Below, one piece after another: positions 13,432-20,870 of a stretch of 23,282 bases of DNA (position 1 is the first letter of the stretch; the number at the start of each line of letters is the position of its first letter). Where the stretch lies: positions 1 to 23,282 of the forward strand of contig VBGQ01000090.1 of assembly GCA_005882055.1 (NCBI GenBank), written 5' to 3'. Below the pieces are notes generated by a model. The model worked only from the letters and a program-made list of their open reading frames with translations, was not told the DNA's origin and did no database searches. Position numbers and translations under genes: made by a program. Origin of the DNA: Chloroflexota bacterium (lineage in GTDB: Bacteria; Chloroflexota; Limnocylindria; QHBO01).

Positions 13432-14486
13432 GGCTGGCACCTCCCCTCGCACCGCGACCAGCCCACCGTGGCGGTGGGGAACTGCTCCAGCTCGGAGCCA
13501 TCGGCCGCGAGCAGGACCGATTTGCCGTCGCGCAGGACGAGCAGTGAGCTTCCGTCGTGCGCGATCCGTGGCATCTGCCCGGGACCCAGGCGCCGCGCGA
13601 CTCCGCGCCGGAGGTCCTGCAGGTACACCATGCTGTCGGCCGCATAGGCGATGCGTGTCCCATCGTCGCTGAGCGAGGCGTCGATGGCATTTGGATCCAG
13701 GCTCGCCATCCTCACCATCGTTCCGCCGGCCGAGCGACGAACCTCGACGCCCCCGCCGAACACGTGCGCGACTACCGCGATCGAGGCATCCGCGAGCTCG
13801 GATGCGGAGAAGACGAACCCCTCCTCGCTGTCTACCAGGACCTCCCGCCTGGTCTCCGGCGCGAGCCGGACGACCACTGAGGCGAAAGGCGCGTCGATCG
13901 AGGCCGCCTGAACGAGGATCAGCTCGCCGGAGGCCGCGAAGCGGATCGAGCCGGTGAATGGGCCGGGAGCGAGCTGCGAGGCCGACCCGCTCAGCGCATC
14001 GATGCGCCAGAGGCGCCCGGCGGCGTCTACGGCCGCGAGCCACGAGCTTCCGGGCGCGAAGGCTGCCCCGGCGACGCCGTTCAGAGCGACGTGGGCCTGC
14101 GACCCATCTGGGTGGCTGATGGTGACTCCCGCCTCGGGGTCACCAACGCCATCGGCGATGGCGAGATCGCCACTCGGGGCCGCGTCGAGGAGGCGGGCAG
14201 CGGCCCTGCGTGCCTGCTCGGTTGCGGGCAGGCCGCTGGTGAGGGTCCTCGGAGCAGGGAGCTGGAGCTCGAGGAGCTCGCCTCCCGGTCCCGCGTGGCG
14301 CACGACGCCGACAGCGGTGCCCGAGGTTCGCGCCTGCTCGGCGCTCTTGGTCGTGGCGGCGGGAGGCGGATCGGCGCTCGTCAGCTGGGCGCCGGTCAGC
14401 GAGGCAAGGCTCGTGACGATGAGGATGGGGACGACCGCCCGAAGCCGTGTGCGGCCGCCCGGGGCGGATCGATGCCTGACGGACAT
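13428..14486 (-). CDS. Secreted beta-propeller-like (TolB/WD-type) protein
   Basis: This 352-residue protein has an N-terminal membrane/signal segment (RAVVPILIVTSLASLTGA). The body is built of repeating beta units with the Asp/Gly-rich loops of propellers: GDLAIADG, GSSWLAAVDAAGRLWRID, DDGTRIAYAADSMVYLQDL, HDGSSLLVLRDGKSVLLAADG. It has no catalytic motif and probably acts as an extracytoplasmic scaffold or sensor. The start ATG 14486 is set by GGAGG six bases upstream (CGGAGGTCTCCG). It is the first gene of a three-gene envelope operon: its stop overlaps the M23 peptidase start by four bases. It is divergent from the two-TM protein at 14650 across a 163-base gap with no other gene. Confidence 0.78.
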   Translation of the reverse strand: MSVRHRSAPGGRTRLRAVVPILIVTSLASLTGAQLTSADPPPAATTKSAEQARTSGTAVGVVRHAGPGGELLELQLPAPRTLTSGLPATEQARRAAARLLDAAPSGDLAIADGVGDPEAGVTISHPDGSQAHVALNGVAGAAFAPGSSWLAAVDAAGRLWRIDALSGSASQLAPGPFTGSIRFAASGELILVQAASIDAPFASVVVRLAPETRREVLVDSEEGFVFSASELADASIAVVAHVFGGGVEVRRSAGGTMVRMASLDPNAIDASLSDDGTRIAYAADSMVYLQDLRRGVARRLGPGQMPRIAHDGSSLLVLRDGKSVLLAADGSELEQFPTATVGWSRCEGRCQP

Positions 14487-14615
14487 CGGAGACCTCCGTT
14501 CGGGTGCTGGATGACTGCGACCGATGACGGAGCTCTGGTTGGCGTCGGGGACCTCCAAATTCGGCGAGCGGACCGGCGGTCCAGGCTCGACGTTGCAGAC
14601 CCTAGCGAGACCCGC

Positions 14616-14641
14616 TTACCGCCGGGTTACCGCGATAGACT
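14616..14641 (+). promoter_or_regulatory. Leaderless -10 TAGACT with upstream direct repeat
   Basis: TAGACT (14636-14641) ends 8 nt before the ATG at 14650. Just upstream, TTACCGC occurs twice (14616-14622 and 14627-14633) with an 11-base period, one helical turn. That could be a regulator site or chance; it does not match a normally spaced -35. Confidence 0.4.
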
Positions 14642-14649
14642 CAGGCGCG

Positions 14650-15405
14650 ATGCCCGCAGTGCTGCTCTTCCTCGTAGGCGGCGCGCTGCTGGGAGCGCTC
14701 CTGATGGCACTGGGAGCGAGCTGGATGTACGCCATCGGCGCACGACCGGGGCTCGGAAGGCGCCTGGCGGGAGCCCGGGGCATCTCCGTCGGGGAGGTCA
14801 GCCGACTGAGAGCTGCGCCTTCGCGAGCGGTGCGCGTGGCAGGCCGCGTCCGGTGCACGGACCCGCTGTTGGCACCCGACGGCGAACGCCTGGTGGCCTT
14901 CCATCGCGACGTCGAGGTCCAATCGTCGAATGGGCACTGGCGTACCATCGAGCGGCTTCGAGAGACACGGTCGTTCGAGCTGTGGGATCACGCCGGTTCG
15001 CTGGCCGTCGATCCAGCGCAGGCTGCCGAGCCGCTGATCTCGATCCCGCTCGTCTGGGAGGGCCGGCCCGAAGAGCTGAGCGCGGAGCACGCCTCGGGCG
15101 TGGCACGCATCGCCGCCGAGGAGGGGCCGCCGGTCGCGGCGCGGGCGGTGACGCGCACCATCTCCGAGGTGGATCGGCTGCTCGTGCTGGCCGAAGTCCA
15201 CATGGATGGCAGGAGTGCGGCTCGCCTCGACCCACCCCGCGGGGGCTTCGTCATCTCCTCCCTGGAGCTTGACGCAGCCATGCGGCTGCTAGGGGGCCCG
15301 CACCGCCGGCAGCTTCCGGTCGCCATCGGCGTCCTGGCCTTCGGAGGATTGCTGCTCGTCGTTGGCGTGCTGGCGAGCCTGGCGAGCTGGATCGCCGCGC
15401 GCTGA
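14650..15405 (+). CDS. Two-TM protein with GIDE/MULAN-like BAM domain
   Basis: This 251-residue membrane protein of unknown function has one helix at residues 2-30 and another at about 220-248. Between them is a soluble domain that follows the BAM/GIDE pattern of MULAN-type proteins: AVRVAGRVRC (60-69), PLLAPDGERLVAFHRDVEV, a central Trp (GHWRTI) and FELWDHAGSLAVDPAQA (109-125). In eukaryotes MULAN adds a RING E3 finger after the second helix; here nothing follows it, as usual in bacterial homologues. The ATG at 14650 was chosen over an in-frame ATG 42 codons upstream because of the TAGACT promoter and because the helix begins at once. The role is inferred at fold level only. Confidence 0.7.
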   Translation: MPAVLLFLVGGALLGALLMALGASWMYAIGARPGLGRRLAGARGISVGEVSRLRAAPSRAVRVAGRVRCTDPLLAPDGERLVAFHRDVEVQSSNGHWRTIERLRETRSFELWDHAGSLAVDPAQAAEPLISIPLVWEGRPEELSAEHASGVARIAAEEGPPVAARAVTRTISEVDRLLVLAEVHMDGRSAARLDPPRGGFVISSLELDAAMRLLGGPHRRQLPVAIGVLAFGGLLLVVGVLASLASWIAAR

Positions 15406-15469
15406 CCCGGCGCGTGGTACCGGCGCCGAGCGGTACGAACGAGCCATCGAGTCCGGCTGTTCCCACTTC

Positions 15470-15475
15470 TACCAT
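15470..15475 (+). promoter_or_regulatory. Candidate -10 TACCAT for the GGDEF-protein gene
   Basis: TACCAT lies about 77 bases before the GTG start and would give a leader of about 70 bases, unlike the leaderless genes nearby. The inverted repeat CCGTTACACGG (15476-15486) follows at the likely transcription start. No known riboswitch consensus, including c-di-GMP types, was recognised in the leader. The rest of 15406-15552 shows nothing further. Confidence 0.3.
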
Positions 15476-15552
15476 CCGTTACACGGTTCCTCACAGAAGC
15501 TCCATTCGGGCTCGAGGGGACGAGAGCGGCCAGGGGGCCCGAGCTGAACACC

Positions 15553-18500
15553 GTGCCGAACCAGGCAAGACCCCACGGCGAAGATGACAGGGCGCTGATC
15601 AGCGTGGCCCAGGCGGCGCACCTGCTCGGCGTGCACCCCAATACCATCAGGAGCTGGACCGATTCGGGCCGGCTGCCCGCCTACCGCATCAATGCCCGAG
15701 GGGATCGTCGATTCCGACGCGGTGACGTCGAGCGGCTGCTGGCCGAGGGCGGGGTCCCCGAAGGGTCGATCGCCGACGCTGACCCCTCGCAGCGCGCTCA
15801 CGAGCTCGCCGTTCTCAGTCGCCTGGCGCAGGGCGCCAGCGGACCCAACCCGGTCGCCGTCTGCCGCGTTGCGGTCGACGCGCTGCGGACGCACCTGGGC
15901 TTCTCGCAGGTCGCCGTCTACCTCACCAGCCGGAGCGCGCTGCGCCTGGAGACGCATGCCGGCTACCGGGTCGCGCCGCCTTCGATGCTCGGTGAGTCGG
16001 CGATCAACGACGCCGATGCTCGCGCTCGGTCGGTGAATGGAGAAGTGCCGACTGCCGAATTCCGCATCGTTCTTCGGGCCGCGGGCGAGACGCTCGGCCT
16101 GCTGGTCATCTCGGATCTGGCCGGCACGAACCTCGGCGTCACCCAGCTGCCCTTCCTCGCCACCGTGGCGGGAGCGCTCGGCGTCGCCGTGCACAACGCT
16201 CGACTCCTCTCGCGCGCCCGACGAGAGGTGACGCGATCGCGCGCACTCCGAGCGGTGACGCAGGAGCTGACCGGGCAGCTCGACCTCGCGGCGGTGCTCG
16301 CGGACATCGTCGACCGCACCCGTGCCCTCTTCGAAGCGGAGAAGGCAGGCCTTTGGCTCGTGGTGGACGGCGCGAGTCCGTTCCAGCTCGCGGCCTCACG
16401 GGGCCTCGGCGACGGCTTCCACGCCATGGTCAATTCGATGACCCTCGAAAGCGCGACCATTGGCGTTCGGGCTGTCCGAGAGCGTCGGAGCTTCGTCCTG
16501 CACGGCGCCGGAACCGATACATCCGCCGGTGAGATGCGGGCCGCCTACGCCGCGGAAGGCATCCAGACGGCGTGCCTGGTCCCCTTGGTCGTGAACGATC
16601 ACGCGGTGGGCCTCATCGGTCTGTACCACACGCGCGACCGCGAATGGCCTGAGGAGGAGCTGACGCTGGTCCAGTCGTTCGCCAACCAGGCGGCGGTGGC
16701 GATCAGCAACGCTCGGCTCTATCGGTCCGTCGCGGATCAGGCGGCGCGCATGCGCTCGATCCAGGATCTCTCCTCGCGTCTCAACCAGCTGACCGACGTG
16801 CAGGCCATCGCGGAGGCCATCGTGGCCGAGGCGAGCACCCTCGCCGCGTACCACGACATCCGCGTCTACACCGTGGACTGGGACCAGGGAACGTGCGAGC
16901 CGATCGCCTTTACCGATCGCCTGCTGGGCGAGGGCGACTTCCGCGACCGGCTGCGGGTCACCATCGGCGAGGGCTCCTTCACCGGCATGGTCGCCCAGAC
17001 GGGCGAGGCGATGCTCATCAACGACGCGCTCGCCGACGACCGCGGCCACACCATCGACGGGACCGATGACATCGACGAGTCGATGCTCGTCGTTCCGATG
17101 CTGTACGAGGGCCGCGCGGTTGGCGTGGTGGCGCTCTCCAAGCTGGGGATCAACCAGTTCAGCACCGATGACCTGGCGACCATGTCGATCTTCGCCGGAT
17201 ACGCCGCGCAGGCGATCGCCAACGCACGCTCGTACGAGCGCCTGGAGGTCCAATCCGGGGAGCTCGCCCGCCAGCTCCAGTCGCAGCGACGCCTGCTGGA
17301 GATCAACGAGAAGCTGCTCTCGACCTTCGACCAGGCGAGCGTGCTCGAGCTGATCGCCGACGGGCTGCGCTCAGTCGTCACCTTTGACAACCTGTCGATC
17401 TACCGGGCAGACCACGTCAAACGGGTCTTCGTGCCGGTGCTGACCCGCGAACGGCACGCGGCCGAGGTGGCGCGCTACATCATCCCCTTCGGGCGCGGGC
17501 TGATGGGCTGGGCGCTCGACCACGGAGAGCCGGTGCTGGCCAACGACGCGCTCAACGACCCGCGTGCACTGCAGATTCCAGGGACGCCGCCGGACCCCGA
17601 GGCGCTCTGCGTCGTGCCGCTGATCAATGACGGCGAGGCGATCGGCTCGATGAACATCGGGCGTATCGGTCGCGAGGAGGCGTACTTCTCGGAGCACGAC
17701 TTCGACCTGATCAAGCTCTTCGCCGGACAGGCGTCCATCGCATTGCGCAATGCCGAGGCGCACCAGGCGGTGAGCATTCGCGCCGAGACCGATGCCCTGA
17801 CCGGGTTGGGCAACCACGGATCATTCCAGCGCTACCTGTCGCAGCTGCTGGAGAGCGCTCGCCCTGACGCGCCGGACGCGCCGCATGTCGGGCTGTTGAT
17901 GATGGACCTGGACCGGTTCAAGGACTACAACGATCGGCTCGGTCATCCTGCGGGCGACGCGCTGCTGCAGGCCATCGGTACGGCGATCGCCTCTGCGGCG
18001 CGCGCCGGGGACCGAGTCTTCCGCTATGGCGGTGACGAGCTGGCGCTGGTTCTCAGCGACGTGGACGCGGCCGATGCCGCCGTCGTTGGCGACCGGATCC
18101 GACGTGCGGTGGCGCGGCTGAGTGCGTCGGAGGCGACGCCGGTGACGATCACGGTGGGAGCTGCGGCCTTCCCGGCAGACGCAGCCGACAAGAATGCCCT
18201 GATCTCCGCGGCGGACACCGCGCTGTACCACGGCAAGCGCTCGGGAGAGAACCGGGTGGTGCGCTTCGCGGACGTGCCCAGCGAGATGCGCGACCTGCGC
18301 GGGACCCTGGACCAGCTGGCGCGCGTAGCCCTCATGCATCCGGACGAGGCAGGTTCCGTGGAGCACCTCGTCGAGAAGGCCGCGCGCCTGGGCGGCGCGA
18401 CCGATCCGCCTTCCGAAGACGCCACGCGCGGCGTGCTGCTGACCGTGATGCGGTCGCTCGATCCCGACAAGGCGAAGCGTCATCCGGACCGGGTGGCGCT

Positions 18501-18936
18501 CCTTGCCTCGGAGATGGCCAAGCGCCTGGGCTGCACTCCAGAGGAGCGTGAGGTCATCGAGCTCGCGGCTCGTCTCCACGAGATCAAGGGCGTCGGCCGC
18601 ACCCAGCTGGGCGGTATTCGCTCCCTGCGCGACGTCGGCGAGGTGATCGCCGGCGTTCGGCAGATCGCCGAAGGGCGTCCTCGCCGCCGCATGTCCGATT
18701 CGACCTCGCTCGCCTCCGAAGTGGTGAGCGCCGCCAATGCATATGACGCGGCCGCCCATGCCGACGGACGCCGCCACGCGGGGAAGGATGAGGCGGTCTC
18801 TGCGGTCAGGGAGGCGCACGCGCACCTGAGGGGCGAGGTGATCGAGGCGCTCGAGGCGGTGGTCGCGCCCGGTCCCGAGCCAATTCGCGCGCGCCGACGA
18901 CGAACGGATCCGCCGGCGGTCGCGGGAGCCGCCTGA
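15553..18936 (+). CDS. MerR/excisionase-type HTH - multi-GAF - GGDEF - degenerate HD-GYP signalling protein
   Basis: This is a 1127-residue soluble one-piece regulator. Residues 15-70 form a helix-turn-helix of the MerR/BldC type (ISVAQAAHLLGVHPNTIRSWTDSGRLPAYRI, then RRFRRGDVERLL). About four GAF-like sensor modules follow (roughly 85-220, 240-390, 410-560, 580-740), each ending in A(V/I)-A-(I/V)-xNAR or a close variant. The GGDEF domain starts at TDALTGLGN (745) and has MDLDRFKDYND, inhibitory site RAGD, and GGDEL (826-830) where Phe is usual. The tail (935-1105) looks like HD-GYP but reads LHEIKG instead of LHDIGK and lacks HHE/GYP, so phosphodiesterase activity is unlikely. It may make c-di-GMP, bind DNA, or both. 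GTG 15553 starts the frame without a good ribosome-binding site; the N-terminus is the least certain part. Confidence 0.88.
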   Translation: MPNQARPHGEDDRALISVAQAAHLLGVHPNTIRSWTDSGRLPAYRINARGDRRFRRGDVERLLAEGGVPEGSIADADPSQRAHELAVLSRLAQGASGPNPVAVCRVAVDALRTHLGFSQVAVYLTSRSALRLETHAGYRVAPPSMLGESAINDADARARSVNGEVPTAEFRIVLRAAGETLGLLVISDLAGTNLGVTQLPFLATVAGALGVAVHNARLLSRARREVTRSRALRAVTQELTGQLDLAAVLADIVDRTRALFEAEKAGLWLVVDGASPFQLAASRGLGDGFHAMVNSMTLESATIGVRAVRERRSFVLHGAGTDTSAGEMRAAYAAEGIQTACLVPLVVNDHAVGLIGLYHTRDREWPEEELTLVQSFANQAAVAISNARLYRSVADQAARMRSIQDLSSRLNQLTDVQAIAEAIVAEASTLAAYHDIRVYTVDWDQGTCEPIAFTDRLLGEGDFRDRLRVTIGEGSFTGMVAQTGEAMLINDALADDRGHTIDGTDDIDESMLVVPMLYEGRAVGVVALSKLGINQFSTDDLATMSIFAGYAAQAIANARSYERLEVQSGELARQLQSQRRLLEINEKLLSTFDQASVLELIADGLRSVVTFDNLSIYRADHVKRVFVPVLTRERHAAEVARYIIPFGRGLMGWALDHGEPVLANDALNDPRALQIPGTPPDPEALCVVPLINDGEAIGSMNIGRIGREEAYFSEHDFDLIKLFAGQASIALRNAEAHQAVSIRAETDALTGLGNHGSFQRYLSQLLESARPDAPDAPHVGLLMMDLDRFKDYNDRLGHPAGDALLQAIGTAIASAARAGDRVFRYGGDELALVLSDVDAADAAVVGDRIRRAVARLSASEATPVTITVGAAAFPADAADKNALISAADTALYHGKRSGENRVVRFADVPSEMRDLRGTLDQLARVALMHPDEAGSVEHLVEKAARLGGATDPPSEDATRGVLLTVMRSLDPDKAKRHPDRVALLASEMAKRLGCTPEEREVIELAARLHEIKGVGRTQLGGIRSLRDVGEVIAGVRQIAEGRPRRRMSDSTSLASEVVSAANAYDAAAHADGRRHAGKDEAVSAVREAHAHLRGEVIEALEAVVAPGPEPIRARRRRTDPPAVAGAA

Positions 18937-18943
18937 GCAGAGC

Positions 18944-18960
18944 GCGACGCGGAGCGTCGC
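18944..18960 (+). terminator. Small hairpin after the GGDEF-protein gene
   Basis: A perfect 7-bp inverted repeat (GCGACGC / GCGTCGC, 3-base loop) lies eight bases past the stop. TCGTCG follows rather than a U-tract, so it is at best a weak terminator. Confidence 0.3.
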
Positions 18961-18976
18961 TCGTCGCCCCGGCTGC

Positions 18977-18982
18977 TATTCT
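18977..18982 (+). promoter_or_regulatory. -10 element TATTCT before the lipoprotein gene
   Basis: TATTCT is a good -10 match 10 nt before the ATG at 18993, implying a transcript that begins at or within a few bases of the start codon. Confidence 0.45.
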
Positions 18983-18992
18983 TTCGCGGCCC

Positions 18993-19766
18993 ATGACGAC
19001 GCACCTCCTCGCCGCGGCACGCCCGTCACGTCCAACCCTCGCCACCTACCTGGTGCTGGTGGTGCTCGGCAGCGCGGCCTGCTCGACCGCGGAGCCCAGC
19101 CCGGGCAGCCCGACTCCGACCTCCCGGGCACCCGGCAGCATCTCCGCGGCACCCACCCCGAGCCCAATCCCGAGCCCGACGCCAGCGCCGACACCCCGCT
19201 TCACCAACCAGCCTGATCCGCAGCTGGAGGCGCTGATCCCGGCCACCATCGTTGGTGCCCGCGTCCAGAAACCGACCCCCGATGAGTTCGGCGTCACGCC
19301 CGGGGACATCGGCCTCCAGTTCGGTGACATCGGGCTGCGCTTCGATTCGCTGGTCGTGGCCTTCGTCGAGAAGCCGCGTCTCTCACTCTTCGCGATGCGC
19401 GTCTCCGGTGGTCCTGTCGACACCTCTGCCCTGCGGCCGTACCTGGCCGCCGCCGGACAGTACGTGGGCATCAACGGTCTGCACCCTGAAGCCTGGAAGG
19501 CTGCCGTCGTCAGCGGCCGGCGGGTCTGGCGACGAGGCGACGACCCCGCCACCCTGCCGGGCACCACGCTCTACTGCTGGAGCTCCGGTCAATATGTGTT
19601 CCTGCTCACCGGCTCGAGCGATGCCGCCAACCGCGTCATGGTGAAGGCGTTGCCGGGGCAGCCCGTGCCGACACCCACTCCGCGCCCGAGCGTGCGCCCA
19701 TCGGCGACCTCCAGCGCCACCGCCACCGGCAGCTCGCCGGGGAGCCCGACGCCCAGCCCCAGCTAG
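18993..19766 (+). CDS. Lipoprotein with Pro/Thr/Ser-rich linkers
   Basis: This 257-residue exported lipoprotein has no recognised function. The hydrophobic segment TYLVLVVLGSAAC ends at the lipidation Cys, residue 30. Residues 33-70 are a low-complexity Pro/Thr/Ser linker. A folded domain of about 150 residues follows (PATIVGARVQKPTPDEF, LVVAFVEKPRLSLFAMRVSGG, GTTLYCWSSGQYVFLLTGSSD), then a second Pro/Ser/Thr tail from about 218 to the end. Such linkers usually hold a domain away from the membrane; the C-terminal one is unusual in a lipoprotein and could span a wall layer. The gene stands alone between the GGDEF and WYL genes with its own -10. Confidence 0.75.
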   Translation: MTTHLLAAARPSRPTLATYLVLVVLGSAACSTAEPSPGSPTPTSRAPGSISAAPTPSPIPSPTPAPTPRFTNQPDPQLEALIPATIVGARVQKPTPDEFGVTPGDIGLQFGDIGLRFDSLVVAFVEKPRLSLFAMRVSGGPVDTSALRPYLAAAGQYVGINGLHPEAWKAAVVSGRRVWRRGDDPATLPGTTLYCWSSGQYVFLLTGSSDAANRVMVKALPGQPVPTPTPRPSVRPSATSSATATGSSPGSPTPSPS

Positions 19767-19797
19767 CGGCGAAGGCCCGCCTTGGGGTGGGCCGGGG

Positions 19798-19803
19798 TAC
19801 CAT
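19798..19803 (+). promoter_or_regulatory. -10 element TACCAT before the WYL gene
   Basis: TACCAT ends 8 nt before ATG 19812, the same geometry as at 6315-6329 and 14636-14650. It probably drives the WYL-CYTH-ligase operon as a leaderless transcript. Confidence 0.45.
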
Positions 19804-19811
19804 CCGGGCCG

Positions 19812-20870
19812 ATGACTGCTGATCTGCCAGCCGACGACTTGGCGGACGACGGGCCCGCCGACGATCGCGCGGGGCGCAAGCGGGATCGCCTCGCCCGCCT
19901 CCTGCGCGTCGCGTCGATCCTGTACAGCGCGGGCAGCGGCGAGCAGGGCGTGCCAGTGGCCGAGATCGCTCGGCTCACCGGCATGACCACCCGAACGGTC
20001 TACCGCGACATCAACGCTCTCGACGAGGAGCTTGCCGTCCCGATCTTCCAGGCCGGGCGGGGCCGGTACGGCATCGAGCGCAAGTACTTCCTGCCTCCCC
20101 TGCACCTGTCGGTGCCCGAAGCGATCGTCCTCTTCCTGGCCGCGCGCCTCATCGCGAGGTGGAGCGACGAGTACGACCAGGCCGTCGTGAGCGCCTTCAC
20201 CAAGCTGGCTGACCTGCTGCCGCAGCCGATTGCCAGGCATGTCGCGGCCACCATGCTGGCTGTCGGCGAGCACTCCCCCAACGAGCCATTCACCCGCACC
20301 TTCGCCACGGTGGCGCGCGGCTGGTCGGAGGGCCGCGTGGTGGAGATCGACTACGAGTCGAGCGAGGGACCCCGACGCTCGACACGGGTCCGCCCGTATT
20401 TCCTCGAGCCCGATGCCGGGCTGCGCACCGTGTATCTCATCGGCTTCGACGAGACGCCCGGTGCTCTGCGAACGTTCAAGATCGAGCGCATCCGGTCCGC
20501 GACCCTCACCACGCAGCGCTATGAGATCCCCGAGGAGTTCGATCCGGACCGATTCCTTGCGCATTCATGGGGGATCTGGTCGTCGGAGGGCACGCCAACC
20601 GAGGAGGTCCGCCTCCGCTTCGACGCCTCGGTGGCGCGTCGCGTACAGGAAGCCGTCTGGCATCGGTCGCAACGGCTCGTCGAGCTTCCCGATGGGGGTG
20701 TCGAGCTGACCTTCACGGTCGCCGGGATCGTTGAGATCCGGCCATGGATCCTGTCATGGGGTGATGGGGTCGAGGTCCTCTCCCCTGTCAGCCTCCGCGA
20801 GTCCGTCGCCGCGTCGGTGGCGGCGGCCGCCGAGCTCTACCAGGCGGTGGCCACCCGAACCGGTGACTGA
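19812..20870 (+). CDS. WYL-domain transcriptional regulator
   Basis: This 352-residue cytoplasmic DNA-binding protein begins with an acidic tail (1-20). A winged helix-turn-helix (about 24-85) reads LARLLRVASILYSAG, VPVAEIARLTGMTTRTVYRDINAL and GRYGI. The WYL ligand-binding domain (about 160-240) has RVRPYFLEPDAGLRTVYLIGFDE, with the motif as VYL, and LRTFKIERI. A WCX C-terminal extension (about 250-335) has EVRLRFDASVARRVQE and VAGIVEIRPWILSWG. Known WYL regulators sense nucleic acids or nucleotides. ATG 19812 was chosen over a GTG 10 codons earlier because of the TACCAT promoter 8 nt upstream. The stop overlaps the CYTH start (TGATG), so it may regulate its own operon with the CYTH protein and ligase. 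Confidence 0.9.
   Translation: MTADLPADDLADDGPADDRAGRKRDRLARLLRVASILYSAGSGEQGVPVAEIARLTGMTTRTVYRDINALDEELAVPIFQAGRGRYGIERKYFLPPLHLSVPEAIVLFLAARLIARWSDEYDQAVVSAFTKLADLLPQPIARHVAATMLAVGEHSPNEPFTRTFATVARGWSEGRVVEIDYESSEGPRRSTRVRPYFLEPDAGLRTVYLIGFDETPGALRTFKIERIRSATLTTQRYEIPEEFDPDRFLAHSWGIWSSEGTPTEEVRLRFDASVARRVQEAVWHRSQRLVELPDGGVELTFTVAGIVEIRPWILSWGDGVEVLSPVSLRESVAASVAAAAELYQAVATRTGD

Noticed and set aside
12433..14043. 536-residue open frame extending the M23 peptidase about 200 codons upstream
   Set aside because: The added part is Arg/Gly/Ala-rich and lies over the propeller gene in another frame; the signal peptide and Shine-Dalgarno fix the true start at 13431.
15476..15552. Leader before the GGDEF gene as a possible c-di-GMP riboswitch
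   Set aside because: Neither the GEMM-I nor GEMM-II conserved core is visible.
17821..18825. Minus-strand frame of 334 codons opposite the GGDEF/HD region
   Set aside because: Antisense to a conserved domain, with no recognisable domain of its own.
19105..19200. Short repeats of Pro/Thr/Ser codons in the lipoprotein, resembling a tandem repeat
   Set aside because: Irregular low-complexity linker coding; no fixed repeat unit or spacing.
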